From NCBI GenBank assembly GCA_038748065.1, contig JBCDJG010000016.1, forward strand, positions 27,816-91,815: a stretch of DNA of 64,000 nucleotides, written 5' to 3'. Shown piece after piece: positions 25,312 to 34,295 of the stretch. The stretch comes from JBCDJG01 sp038748065. Lineage in GTDB: Bacteria > Pseudomonadota > Gammaproteobacteria > Pseudomonadales > Halieaceae. How positions within the stretch are numbered: position 1 is the first letter of the stretch; each line of letters opens with the position of its first letter. Below the pieces are notes generated by a model. The model ran no database searches. It had not been told where the DNA came from and saw only the letters and a list, made by a program, of their open reading frames with translations. The position numbers and the translations under genes were made by a program.

Positions 25312-26586
25312 TCAGGTCTCGCGCAGACAGCCGTCGACCAGAGCCAACAAGCGCTCGCTGGCACCGCGGTTAGCCTCGACTACGCTGAGTCCGGCTGCGC
25401 CCATAACCTGCCGTTTCTCGACGTCAAGCAAGAGCGCCGGCAGACAGGCAGACAGATCCTGCGGCTGCTCAAGCCGCAGCATGGCGCCCGCCTCTTCGAG
25501 CAGGTCGGCAATTTCAGCGAAGTTGAACATGTAGGGCCCGGTAACCACCGCTACGCCCCAGGCGCTCGCCTCCAGGGCATTGTGCCCCCCATGTTCAACA
25601 AGGCTGCCACCGATCACCGCGAGGTCTGCGCAGCCCAACAGCTTAAGCAATTCACCCATGGTATCACCGAGCAGGACCTGGTCGGAATCGGCGGGGGCGC
25701 TACCCAGCGAACGCCGGCAAACGCTCAGCCCCGCGTCCAGGCACAACTCGTAAACCGTATCGAAGCGTTCTGGATGACGTGGCACCAGAACCAGCAGGCA
25801 GTCGGCTTGCTGAACGAGCACTTGCTTGAACGCGGCCAGCACCTGTTCATCCTCACCGGGATGCGTGCTCGCCACCACGATAACCGGGCGCGCGTCTCTC
25901 GCCAGTGCGGCCTTCATCTGGGCCACCTCCTGGCGCAGAGTCGGATCGAGATCGATATCAAACTTAATGCTGCCGGTGATCTGTAAGGCATCCGGCGCCA
26001 GCCCCAGCGCCACAAAGCGGTCGCCGTCGAGCCTCGCCTGACAGGCCACGACCGAAAGGCACCCCAGCATGGCACGAGTCAGCCCGGCCACGCGCTGATA
26101 GCCGCGCGCGGAACGCGCTGAGAGGCGCGCGTTAGCCAGGATGACCGGGCAGTCGCCCCGCGCAGCATAGTGCAGCAGATTCGGCCAAAGCTCGGTTTCC
26201 ATAACCAACAGCAGCGCCGGCCGCGTGCGCCTCATGAATCGCCTTACCGCGCCGGGCGTGTCCCAGGGCGCATACACATGGAAAACTCGCTCGCCAAACA
26301 GCGCCCGTACCCGTTCCGAACCGGTCGGCGTCGTGGTCGTAACGACGACCTGATACTGCGGGTAGCGCTGCAGCAGCGTCTCTACCAGCGGCGCAGCCGC
26401 CAGTGTCTCGCCCACCGACACAGCGTGTACCCAGATGGCAGGGCGGCCATCGCCCAAGGGCTCGAAGAAGCCTAACCGCTCTGCGAGTCGTTCACGGTAG
26501 GCGGGAGCACGTCGTGAGCGCCACAGCATGCGCAGCACCATTAGCGGTAACAGGGCATATAAGAGCGCGCTGTAGACGAGCCGCAT
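25312..26586 (-). CDS. waaA: Kdo transferase (3-deoxy-D-manno-octulosonic acid transferase)
   Basis: 424 residues, matching E. coli WaaA length. It has an N-terminal membrane anchor (L-L-Y-A-L-L-P-L-M-V-L-R), then R-L-G, I-W-V-H-A-V-S-V-G-E and the E-T-E-L-W-P-N acceptor-site block. The donor-site region has D-T-M-G-E-L and G-G-S-L-V-E-H-G-G-H-N. It transfers Kdo from CMP-Kdo to lipid IVA at the inner membrane. The ATG at 26586 begins the anchor; the frame is open 45 codons upstream without support. It is convergent with tolC. Confidence 0.95.
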   Translation of the reverse strand: MRLVYSALLYALLPLMVLRMLWRSRRAPAYRERLAERLGFFEPLGDGRPAIWVHAVSVGETLAAAPLVETLLQRYPQYQVVVTTTTPTGSERVRALFGERVFHVYAPWDTPGAVRRFMRRTRPALLLVMETELWPNLLHYAARGDCPVILANARLSARSARGYQRVAGLTRAMLGCLSVVACQARLDGDRFVALGLAPDALQITGSIKFDIDLDPTLRQEVAQMKAALARDARPVIVVASTHPGEDEQVLAAFKQVLVQQADCLLVLVPRHPERFDTVYELCLDAGLSVCRRSLGSAPADSDQVLLGDTMGELLKLLGCADLAVIGGSLVEHGGHNALEASAWGVAVVTGPYMFNFAEIADLLEEAGAMLRLEQPQDLSACLPALLLDVEKRQVMGAAGLSVVEANRGASERLLALVDGCLRET

Positions 26587-26712
26587 AGCGGGTTCCAGCC
26601 ATGAATGATGCGCGCAGCATAACCTCCGGCGAACGGGTGTGGCCATCCCCGGGGCCGGATTTACCGGGCCCATTCGAGCTATACTTGCCGCGGCGCTGAG
26701 AACGGGCAAGGC

Positions 26713-27906
26713 ATGGCACAAAGGCTCAAAACGGACATCGTGATCATTGGTGGTGGCATCGCCGGCCTGTGGACGCTGAACCAGTTACGCAATCGTGGTT
26801 TCCAGGCACTGCTTTTCGAAAACCGCGCTTTGGGCAGCTACCAGAGCATGGGTAGTCAGGGCATGATCCACGGCGGCATCAAGTACGCTCTCGGCGGATC
26901 TCTGAGCGGGAGCTCTGAGGCCATCGCCAGCATGCCGGATGCCTGGCGCGCCTGCCTGAAGGGCGAGGGAGCCGTTGACCTAAGCCAGTGTCGAGTCCTG
27001 AGTGAAGACTTCTTTCTCTGGTCCTCCGCTTCGCTGCACTCCCGAATAAGCACCTTTTTTGCCAGTCATATGCTGCGCGGGCGCGTCAAAAAGATGTCGC
27101 CAGAGCGTTATCCGGCCCCCCTGCGAGACCCGGCCTTTCGCGGACAAGTCTACCAACTGGTCGACCTCGTACTCGACATGCCCTCGCTGATCCAGAAGCT
27201 GGCAGACAATCACCGGGAGGCCATTTTCCAGATCGACTGGGGCGAGGCTCTGTTGGAACGTGCCGGGGGGCGAGCCCTGCTGCAGCTCCCTGGCCTTACC
27301 CTTGACCCGGATTGCCTGCTCCTGACAGCTGGCGCCGGCAACGAGGCGCTGATGGAGGCGCTTGGATCAAGCGGCGTACCGATGCAGCGTCGCCCGCTGC
27401 AGCAGGTGCTGTTCAAACACGAGTACAGGGAGGATTTTTTCGGCCACTGTACCGGTCTCAATCCGAGCCCAAGGCTGACCGTCTCCAGCCACAGAACGCG
27501 GCATGACGAGCCGGTCTGGTACCTCGGCGGTGATCTCGCCACAGAGAACCCCGACGACACACCTGACCAGCTGATCGATAAGGCGCGGCGCGAACTGACC
27601 GAGCTGCTGCCCTGGATCAACTTCGGCAAGACCGAGTGGCGCACCTTTACCCTGGATCGCGCGGAGCCCAGGCAGAGCAGCCTGCTAAGGCCGGACGAGG
27701 CCTTCGTTGGCGCCCTGGATAGCGTTGATAATGCCCTGGTGGCCTGGCCAACCAAGCTGACGCTCAGCCCCAATCTGGCCGACGCCGTGGAACGGGAGCT
27801 GGCCCAACGAGACCTTAAGCCCGGCCCGGGCGTCGATCTATCGGTCCTCTCGGGGCTCGCCAGACCAGGCATCGCACCCACCGTGTGGGACGAGGCCTTC
27901 GCATGA
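26713..27906 (+). CDS. FAD-dependent oxidoreductase (DAO/glycerol-3-phosphate-dehydrogenase-like)
   Basis: 397 residues. The FAD-binding strand is D-I-V-I-I-G-G-G-I-A-G-L, followed by the G-S-Q-G-M-I-H-G-G-I-K substrate-side block typical of D-amino-acid-oxidase/GlpD-like enzymes. The product is unassigned. Its stop overlaps the aldo/keto reductase start (ATGA), so the two proteins are made together. The pair sits between the Kdo transferase and heptose kinase genes, so a role in envelope sugar or glycerolipid metabolism is possible; that is inference from position only. Confidence 0.8.
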   Translation: MAQRLKTDIVIIGGGIAGLWTLNQLRNRGFQALLFENRALGSYQSMGSQGMIHGGIKYALGGSLSGSSEAIASMPDAWRACLKGEGAVDLSQCRVLSEDFFLWSSASLHSRISTFFASHMLRGRVKKMSPERYPAPLRDPAFRGQVYQLVDLVLDMPSLIQKLADNHREAIFQIDWGEALLERAGGRALLQLPGLTLDPDCLLLTAGAGNEALMEALGSSGVPMQRRPLQQVLFKHEYREDFFGHCTGLNPSPRLTVSSHRTRHDEPVWYLGGDLATENPDDTPDQLIDKARRELTELLPWINFGKTEWRTFTLDRAEPRQSSLLRPDEAFVGALDSVDNALVAWPTKLTLSPNLADAVERELAQRDLKPGPGVDLSVLSGLARPGIAPTVWDEAFA

Positions 27907-28688
27907 ATTGGTTAAGACCCCTCGGGCAGACAGGGCTGCAGGTCAGCTGCCTGGGCCTCGGTACGGTCAAGTTCGGTCGCAACATTGGCGTGAAATACCC
28001 GCGGGACTTTCAGCTACCGAATGATCGGACTGCCCGCTCTTTGCTCGACCAGTCCTGGGACCTGGGCATCAACCTGCTGGATACCGCGCCCGCCTACGGC
28101 AGCAGCGAGAGCCGCCTCGGCGAGCTGCTGCGCGGTGACTCACGGGAATGGCTGATCTGTACCAAGGTGGGCGAGGAGTTCGAGAACGGCGAGTCGCGAT
28201 ACGACTTCTCGCCCGAACACTGCCGCCGGTCCGTCGATCGCAGCCTTAAGCGCCTCGGTCGCGAGCGATTGGACATCGTGCTGGTGCACTCCAACGGTGA
28301 GGATACTGCGATCATCGAGAACTACGGTACGCTGCAGGCACTGTCTGAACTCAAGCGCGAAGGCAAGATCGGTGCCTTCGGGATGTCCACCAAGTCAGTT
28401 GCCGGGGGTATTGCGGCGGTGCCGCAGTGCGATGCACTTATGCTGACCTACAGCCTTTCCCATCGCGAAGACGAGGCGGTTATGGACGCTTGTCTCGATG
28501 AGGGCTGCGGGGTTTTACTGAAAAAAGTGTTCGCCAGTGGCCATCTGACTGAAGACGAGGCAGACCCGGTACTGGCTACTATGCGCCTTGTGCTCACTCA
28601 TGCTGCAACGGGTAGCGCCATTATCGGCACCATTAACCCCGCTCATCTCGAGGCTAACGTGGCCGCCGCGCGGCAGGCCATGGCCTGA
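27903..28688 (+). CDS. Aldo/keto reductase
   Basis: 261 residues of the AKR barrel. The family residues are in place: G-L-G-T-V-K near the start, L-L-D-T-A-P-A-Y-G with catalytic Asp and Tyr, I-C-T-K-V-G with Lys, and D-I-V-L-V-H-S with His. The C-terminal nucleotide loop contains G-S-A-I-I-G-T. The start ATG overlaps the stop of the flavoprotein. Substrate unknown; NAD(P)H-linked reduction of an aldehyde or ketose is expected. Confidence 0.85.
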   Translation: MNWLRPLGQTGLQVSCLGLGTVKFGRNIGVKYPRDFQLPNDRTARSLLDQSWDLGINLLDTAPAYGSSESRLGELLRGDSREWLICTKVGEEFENGESRYDFSPEHCRRSVDRSLKRLGRERLDIVLVHSNGEDTAIIENYGTLQALSELKREGKIGAFGMSTKSVAGGIAAVPQCDALMLTYSLSHREDEAVMDACLDEGCGVLLKKVFASGHLTEDEADPVLATMRLVLTHAATGSAIIGTINPAHLEANVAAARQAMA

Positions 28689-28694
28689 GGCCAG

Positions 28695-30125
28695 TTAGAC
28701 GTTGTCGTCAATAATCTTGTCGACGATAGCAGTGGTTGAGACGTTCTCGACAAACTGCAGGGCGCGCACCTCGCCGCCGTAAGCTTCCACAACCTCCCAA
28801 CCAACCACGCCCTCTTTATCGTAGTCACCGCCCTTCACCAGAATATCGGGCTGCAGGCTATGCAGCAGCGGAATCGGCGTGTCCTCGCTGAAGCACACCA
28901 CCCAGTCAACAGCTTCGAGGCCGGCCAGCACCGCCATACGCCGGTCCTGCGGATTGATCGGCCGGCCCTTGCCCTTGAGCTCACGCACGGACGCGTCGCT
29001 GTTGATCGCGACGATCAGACGATCGCCCAGCTCGCGCGCCTGCTCGAGGTAGGCCACGTGCCCGGCGTGAATAATATCGAAACAGCCATTGGTAAAAACG
29101 ATGCGTTCGCCCTGGCTGCGCGCATCTTCCAGCGCAATCTGCAGCTGCTCGAGCGTTACCGCGCCGCGCTCCGAGCCCTGGTCCTCGCGAATGGCGCGGC
29201 GCAGTTCAGGCGCGCTGATCGCCGCCGTGCCCAGCTTGCCCACCACGACACTGGCCGCGATGTTAGCGAGCCCCACCGCATTGGGCAGGGTCGAACCTGC
29301 GGCCAGTGCAGCCGCCAATAATGCGATTACCGTATCGCCGGCGCCGGTCACGTCATACACCTCACGGGCGCGAGCGGGCAGGTGGAGCTCTTCGCGGCCG
29401 GGTCGCAATAGCGTCATGCCCTGGCTGCCGCGAGTCACGAGGAGCGCCTCCAGTTCAAGATCCGCCATCAGTTGCTCGCCGCGGCTAACCAGTTCTGCTT
29501 CGCTGTCCCAGCCGCCGACGACCGCCTCGAGCTCGTGGCGATTGGGCGTCAGCAAGGTGGCACCGCGATAGCGGGCAAAGTCCGTACCCTTCGGGTCGAC
29601 CAGCACGGGCACGCCCTGCTTGCGCGCCTCCGCAATCAGGGCTTGGGGGTCCGCCAGCGCGCCTTTGGCATAGTCCGACAGCACCAGTGCGCCACAGTCA
29701 GCGAGCTTGGCCGCCAGCCCCTCCGCCAGGGATTGCCCACCGGCGGCGAGCATGGCCTCTTCGAAGTCCAAACGGATCAGCTGCTGCTGGCGCGAGATCA
29801 CCCGCAACTTGGTGATGGTTGGATGCCCCTCTACGCGCTCAAAATCACAGCGCACTGCTGCGCCGCCGAGCATGTCTTCCAGAGAGTCGGCCATTTCATC
29901 GTCGCCGGTGTAGCCACGAAGCTCAGTCGCTACGCCCAGGGCCGCTATATTGAGGGCCACGTTGCCGGCACCGCCCGGACGATCCTTGATCTCCGATACC
30001 CGAACAACAGGCACCGGGGCCTCGGGCGAGACCCGCGAGGTTTCACCCCACCAGTAGCGGTCCAGCATTATGTCGCCCAGCACCAGCACGCGGGCATCGC
30101 CGAAGGGAGGCAGGCTGAGCTTCAT
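28695..30125 (-). CDS. hldE: Bifunctional heptose-7-phosphate kinase/heptose-1-phosphate adenylyltransferase
   Basis: 476 residues, the same length as E. coli HldE. The N-terminal PfkB kinase half has G-D-I-M-L-D-R-Y-W, R-P-G-G-A-G-N-V-A and the catalytic D-V-T-G-A-G-D-T. The C-terminal nucleotidyltransferase half has F-T-N-G-C-F-D-I-I-H-A-G-H. It makes ADP-D-glycero-D-manno-heptose precursor for the LPS inner core, used here by WaaC and WaaF. The ATG at 30125 starts the conserved K-L-S-L-P segment. Confidence 0.97.
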   Translation of the reverse strand: MKLSLPPFGDARVLVLGDIMLDRYWWGETSRVSPEAPVPVVRVSEIKDRPGGAGNVALNIAALGVATELRGYTGDDEMADSLEDMLGGAAVRCDFERVEGHPTITKLRVISRQQQLIRLDFEEAMLAAGGQSLAEGLAAKLADCGALVLSDYAKGALADPQALIAEARKQGVPVLVDPKGTDFARYRGATLLTPNRHELEAVVGGWDSEAELVSRGEQLMADLELEALLVTRGSQGMTLLRPGREELHLPARAREVYDVTGAGDTVIALLAAALAAGSTLPNAVGLANIAASVVVGKLGTAAISAPELRRAIREDQGSERGAVTLEQLQIALEDARSQGERIVFTNGCFDIIHAGHVAYLEQARELGDRLIVAINSDASVRELKGKGRPINPQDRRMAVLAGLEAVDWVVCFSEDTPIPLLHSLQPDILVKGGDYDKEGVVGWEVVEAYGGEVRALQFVENVSTTAIVDKIIDDNV

Positions 30126-30329
30126 AGGGGCAGAGCACTCATTATCCAGACGGACGTAGCATAACACGCAGCATGCACCCGCCGATGCTCACCTGTCTTT
30201 GAACCGCCCCTCGCCAGTACCTTGTTACCTCTTGTCAGCTTTGACCCCCGCCATCTCTCGCCGCTGTCATCTCTTGCTATAGCACAACAAAATCGCTAAC
30301 GTCGGCCACCCCCGAATCGGTAGTAAGCC

Positions 30330-30947
30330 ATGATTAAAGACCTGCCCAAGGACATCGATAGCATCAAGGGCTTTCTTGCACAGGATGAGGCCGAGACCCT
30401 GTATCGCTGCGCGGAAGCCGCCAGCCGGCTCGGTCCCGTGATGGAGATTGGCAGCTACTGCGGCAAATCGACGATCTATCTGGGCCTCGCCTGTCAGGCC
30501 GCAGAGGCTACGGTGTTCGCCCTGGACCACCACCGCGGTTCTGAAGAGCACCAGCGTGGCGAATTTTTCCACGACCCCGAGCTGTTCGACAGTGACGAAG
30601 GCCAGATAGATACCTTCAAGGAATTCCGCCGCAACATCGACAAGGCCGGGCTGAGCAATATCGTCGTGCCCCTTGTAGCAGGATCAGAAGCCGCGGCCCG
30701 ACACTGGCAGACGCCGCTGGGGATGGTATTCATCGATGGCGGCCACAGCCTGGAGGCTGCACTCACGGATTACCGCTGCTGGACGCCCCATTTGGTGCGC
30801 GGCGGGTGCCTGGCTATTCACGATATTTTCACGGACGCCCACGCGGGTGGACAAGCGCCCCACGCCATTTTTCAGATGGCGCAGTCCTCAGGTCTGTTCG
30901 AGGTCGAGGACCGGGTCAACAGTCTCGGTGTATTGCGTCGGCTCTAA
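30330..30947 (+). CDS. Class I SAM-dependent methyltransferase (Methyltransf_24 type)
   Basis: 205 residues with the SAM site V-M-E-I-G-S-Y-C-G-K-S-T (about 37-48), A-L-D-H-H and the post-motif V-F-I-D-G-G-H-S. This branch includes sugar O-methyltransferases of polysaccharide clusters. It stands alone on the plus strand between hldE and the toroid-protein operon; both neighbours are on the minus strand. Substrate unknown, though the location suggests an envelope sugar. Confidence 0.82.
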   Translation: MIKDLPKDIDSIKGFLAQDEAETLYRCAEAASRLGPVMEIGSYCGKSTIYLGLACQAAEATVFALDHHRGSEEHQRGEFFHDPELFDSDEGQIDTFKEFRRNIDKAGLSNIVVPLVAGSEAAARHWQTPLGMVFIDGGHSLEAALTDYRCWTPHLVRGGCLAIHDIFTDAHAGGQAPHAIFQMAQSSGLFEVEDRVNSLGVLRRL

Positions 30948-30988
30948 CCGAGCGCCTCTAGCCGAGCGCCTCTAGCCGAGCGCCTCTA
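30947..30988. repeat. Three tandem copies of a 14-bp unit
   Basis: The unit (A/G)CCGAGCGCCTCTA occurs three times in direct succession at 30947, 30961 and 30975, differing only at the first base of copy one. The first copy begins at the last base of the methyltransferase stop codon, and the array lies between two convergent gene ends. It is too short for CRISPR and has no T-run for a terminator; slippage duplication is the simple explanation. Confidence 0.9.
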
Positions 30989-30994
30989 GCTTCA

Positions 30995-32074
30995 TCAGTC
31001 CACGCGCCGGCGTTGAGGGGCGTCGGCCCCGTCATGGACCCCTAACAGCTGAACGCTGGTGAACAGGCGGGATGCCGCCGTGTGCTCTGTCAGGGCATCA
31101 GCAGCCATCAGGATGGCGCCTGCGGTCCAGGTAGGCTTTTCGTCGGGCCAGAGCAGGTCTTCCACCATCTGATAGCCGGTCCAGTAGGCGCCATCGCTGG
31201 CACGCCACTGATGCAGCCAGCTGTAAACCTCGACGGCCCGGGCATGATCCCCAGCCGCCAGCAGCGCCATGACCAGCTCACAGGATTCAGCAACGGTGAC
31301 CCAGGGTTCCTCGACCACGCAGCGGCAGCCCTTCTGATCTTCTACGAACTCGTCCCAGCGTCGCGCCAACCGGGCTCGCGCCTCAGCGCCGGATACTACG
31401 CCGCACATCACCGGGTAGAACCAGTCCATGGAGTAGCGCGACTTGCTCTCCCAGGTGCGGTCAAAACGCTCGGGGCGATGCCTCAGCGCGTGACCTAGGC
31501 GCTCGCGCGCAGGCAGCCACTCGGGCCGGGACTCGCCCAGTGTCACAGCAATGTTGTGCGCGCATTCCAGGCTTTTGTAGATAGAGCTGCACCCGGTGAC
31601 CAGCGCATCGCCTTTGGCTTTGCTCTCACCATCTACGGCCCAGTCGATCTCGCCCTGGGGCCCCTGCAGGGCCAGGACGAAATCCATAGCGCGATCCACC
31701 ATGGGCCACATGGCGCGCAGGAAATCCCGGTCCCCGCTAACGAGGAAATGATGCCATACGCCCGTTGCCACGTAGGCGACGAAGTTGGTCTCGCGACGCT
31801 CGTGATTATCGATCTCGTCACCCCGATAGGAGGCCCACCAGCTGCCATCGACCAGCTGCATGCCATGGAGCCACTCATAGGCACGCCGCGCGGCGGCGTG
31901 CTCGCCTGCTATCGACAGACCCATGGCAGCTTCTACATGGTCCCAAGGGTCGGAGTAGCCGGCCTCAAACCAGGGAATCTCGCCGCTTGGCTGCTGCACC
32001 TCCAGGATAAACTCGACGGTTGGCCGCAGGAAGTCGTGGGGGAAGAGGCCCCGGCTCAAATACAGTCCGCTCAT
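30995..32074 (-). CDS. Alpha/alpha-toroid protein (prenyltransferase/glycoside-hydrolase-like fold)
   Basis: 359 residues with repeated W-x-x-G/A-Y helical units such as Q-Q-P-S-G-E-I-P-W-F, G-S-W-W-A-S-Y and A-Y-W-T-G-Y. These are typical of (alpha/alpha)6 toroids shared by prenyltransferase-like proteins and several glycosidases. Acidic residues (W-D-H-V-E-A, E-R-R-E-T-N) could form an active site. No signal peptide is seen. Its start overlaps the methyltransferase stop (ATGA) and forms a three-gene minus-strand set with a methyltransferase and a GT4. The reaction is not known. Confidence 0.7.
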   Translation of the reverse strand: MSGLYLSRGLFPHDFLRPTVEFILEVQQPSGEIPWFEAGYSDPWDHVEAAMGLSIAGEHAAARRAYEWLHGMQLVDGSWWASYRGDEIDNHERRETNFVAYVATGVWHHFLVSGDRDFLRAMWPMVDRAMDFVLALQGPQGEIDWAVDGESKAKGDALVTGCSSIYKSLECAHNIAVTLGESRPEWLPARERLGHALRHRPERFDRTWESKSRYSMDWFYPVMCGVVSGAEARARLARRWDEFVEDQKGCRCVVEEPWVTVAESCELVMALLAAGDHARAVEVYSWLHQWRASDGAYWTGYQMVEDLLWPDEKPTWTAGAILMAADALTEHTAASRLFTSVQLLGVHDGADAPQRRRVD

Positions 32075-32790
32075 GCGGTGGACCCATTACGAAAATACAT
32101 GACAACACTCTTACCCATCAGTGGATTCATCAGGCGCTCCAGCACCCGCGTCACGGTGGGTCGCTCCATGAGGTCCCACACCAGCAGCCGGTGATACTGG
32201 CGAATTAGCCAGTTGCTGTCCTGAGACTTCCAGAACAGGCACTTCAGCCACCAGAAAGGAACATGCAAGGCGTGTGCCCAATGTCGGTAATAGTGGTTAA
32301 ATCCAAGGCCCTCAATTTCGCCGCGCAAGCTTGAGGCCCTGAATATTCGCAGATGGCCGCCTGGTACCAGGTGATACTCATCGCTCAGCGCCCAACAGAT
32401 TTGTTCAGGCCAGCGGCGGGGGACGCTCGCACAGAGCAGGCCGCCCGGTTTTAGTACACGCTGGATTTCGCGTAGAGCGCCGCGATAATCGGGGATATGC
32501 TCAAGCACCTCACTGCAGATCACCTTATCGAAGGTATCGTCAGCAAAGGGCAATTCCAGGGCATTAGCTGCTGACAGGCCAAAGGCCCTGTTTCCTTCAC
32601 CTTGAACGTCCTGAAAGTCACAAAACTTGTCTCGCGCCGCGCCCAGGTCCTGTAGTGAAAGGTCTACGCCCACCGAAAGCACCTCGCCCTCGAGGTAGGC
32701 GGAAATCGCGTGCCGGCCCTCACCGCAGCCCAAATCGAGCACGCTCTCACCGCTCTTAAGCGGGAAATAGCTGAAATCAACCGTCTGCAC
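32071..32790 (-). CDS. Class I SAM-dependent methyltransferase
   Basis: 239 residues. The SAM motif is V-L-D-L-G-C-G-E-G-R-H (about residues 18-28), with V-G-V-D-L-S and V-L-K-P-G-G-L-L downstream: a Methyltransf_11/UbiE-like enzyme. It overlaps the GT4 stop by 14 bp and the toroid start by 4 bp, so translation of the three proteins is tightly linked. The substrate is probably a glycan or lipid made by the same set, by inference. Confidence 0.85.
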   Translation of the reverse strand: MQTVDFSYFPLKSGESVLDLGCGEGRHAISAYLEGEVLSVGVDLSLQDLGAARDKFCDFQDVQGEGNRAFGLSAANALELPFADDTFDKVICSEVLEHIPDYRGALREIQRVLKPGGLLCASVPRRWPEQICWALSDEYHLVPGGHLRIFRASSLRGEIEGLGFNHYYRHWAHALHVPFWWLKCLFWKSQDSNWLIRQYHRLLVWDLMERPTVTRVLERLMNPLMGKSVVMYFRNGSTA

Positions 32791-34003
32791 GTTGCAGTAC
32801 CTGTCGGTAGTAGTGGCTCATCTCTCGAGCGCAAACCTGCCAGCAAAAGCGCTCGAGTATCCGCTCGCGCCCGCGGTAACCCAACTCAGCGCGCCGCTCA
32901 GGGTCAGCCAATAAGGCCTCGATGGCCGATGACAATGCGTCGGCATCGCGTACCGGTACCAGAACGCCGGCATCGCCAACGACTTCCGGCAGCGCACCAC
33001 CATTGGTTGATACGACCGGCACACCACAGGCCATGGCTTCGCCCGCAGGCAGGCCAAAGCCCTCATACACAGAGGGAACGACAGCGATGCTGGCTTCGGC
33101 GTAGTAGCGCACCATCTCATCGGTACTGATCCCACTAACAAACTGAATCCGGTCAGCGAGGCCCAGACGATCGATGAGCTTCTCGGTCTTGCCACCGGGC
33201 TGGGGCTTGCTCACCAGCAACAGTTCCAGATCCGGGTAGGTCTTAAGCAGTCTCGCATAGGCCAGCAATAGATAGCGCAAGCCCTTGAGTGGCGCATCGG
33301 CCGAGGCTGTGGCCATCAGGCGTAGAGGGCGCCGGGCGACCTCGGGCAAGGGACGAAATTCATCGGTATCGATACCGTTGTGTACCAGGCTGATACCGGC
33401 CGGCTGCAGGCCAAAGTCCTGAGCGATATCCTGGCGCGAGCAATCGGACACGGTGACCACGTTGTGAAGCTGCTTTACCACCCGCTTCTGCATCGACAGG
33501 AAGTGATGCCAGCGCCTGATCAGGATGCGCTCCCACGGGGTGCGGGCTGCGTCGAGTGCGATGCGCAGATCGCTGGTAATCGGGTGGTGGACTGTCGTTA
33601 CCAGGGGCAGGCCCGAGCGCTGAATCTCCAGCATGCCGAAGCTCAAGCTCTGGTTATCGTGCACCAGGTCATAGTCATCAGCGTGGTCGCGTAGGTACTT
33701 CACGACGCGCCGCCCAAAGGTGTAGGGCTCTGCAAAGCCCCCCGTGAGCTTGCTGGTCCACTCGATGATATTGCTCATTGAGCGCAAGTGACGGGGCCGC
33801 AGGGAACCCAAGCCGTTTTCAAATAAATCGAGGCTGGGAAGCTGGATAAGCCTAACGCGCGGATCCAGGTGCGGGTAGGGTGGGCCGGAGATCACATCAA
33901 CGCTGTGACCCGCATCAACCAGGGCCTTACTCAGATACTTCAGGTAGACGCCCTGGCCACCACCAAAGGGCTGACTGCGGTAGCCGAGCAGCGCGATTCG
34001 CAG
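32777..34003 (-). CDS. Glycosyltransferase family 4 (CTG start likely)
   Basis: About 408 residues. The first canonical start (GTG 33895) would cut off the family's N-terminal strand. The frame upstream reads L-R-I-A-L-L-G-Y-R-S and then the loop G-G-G-Q-G-V-Y, exactly what a GT4 should begin with. No ATG, GTG or TTG is in frame upstream, so the CTG at 34003 is the best start. Conserved parts are H-D-N-Q-S-L, V-T-T-V-H-H-P-I, and the donor-site block P-S-V-Y-E-G-F-G-L-P-A-G-E-A-M. It is first in the GT4-methyltransferase-toroid set. Sugar and acceptor are unknown. Confidence 0.82.
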   Translation of the reverse strand: MRIALLGYRSQPFGGGQGVYLKYLSKALVDAGHSVDVISGPPYPHLDPRVRLIQLPSLDLFENGLGSLRPRHLRSMSNIIEWTSKLTGGFAEPYTFGRRVVKYLRDHADDYDLVHDNQSLSFGMLEIQRSGLPLVTTVHHPITSDLRIALDAARTPWERILIRRWHHFLSMQKRVVKQLHNVVTVSDCSRQDIAQDFGLQPAGISLVHNGIDTDEFRPLPEVARRPLRLMATASADAPLKGLRYLLLAYARLLKTYPDLELLLVSKPQPGGKTEKLIDRLGLADRIQFVSGISTDEMVRYYAEASIAVVPSVYEGFGLPAGEAMACGVPVVSTNGGALPEVVGDAGVLVPVRDADALSSAIEALLADPERRAELGYRGRERILERFCWQVCAREMSHYYRQVLQRADG

Positions 34004-34295
34004 CGGAGCAGGGCCCGCCGCCTCGGTCTCTTTGCCGACGGGCGCCGTTGCCAGAGCAGCGGGGCCGGTTCGCGCCGCGGCATGTAGTGTCTCGGGGTGC
34101 CTGATGACAGGGTCCTCGTCCGGGTAAACGGTTGATGCGGCGGAGCTGCCGCCTCGGAGGCCAACGAAAGGGGTCAGAGTGTATCAGGGGGTGGTCAAAA
34201 ATCCACCCCCTTTACGACCGTACAGTGAAACTGCTACGTTCGTCAGCCCACCGCATTTGGGCTTATAATCCGCGCTTTTACTGGGGAAGCACCCT

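Noticed and set aside
30190..30329. A PhoB-like CTGTCAT site upstream of the methyltransferase
   Set aside because: Only one good half-site is present and no 11-bp repeat pattern follows, unlike the array at 14833.
34164..34295. Possible riboswitch or leader before rmlA
   Set aside because: The stretch is short, with no recognisable conserved aptamer core; ordinary promoter space is enough.
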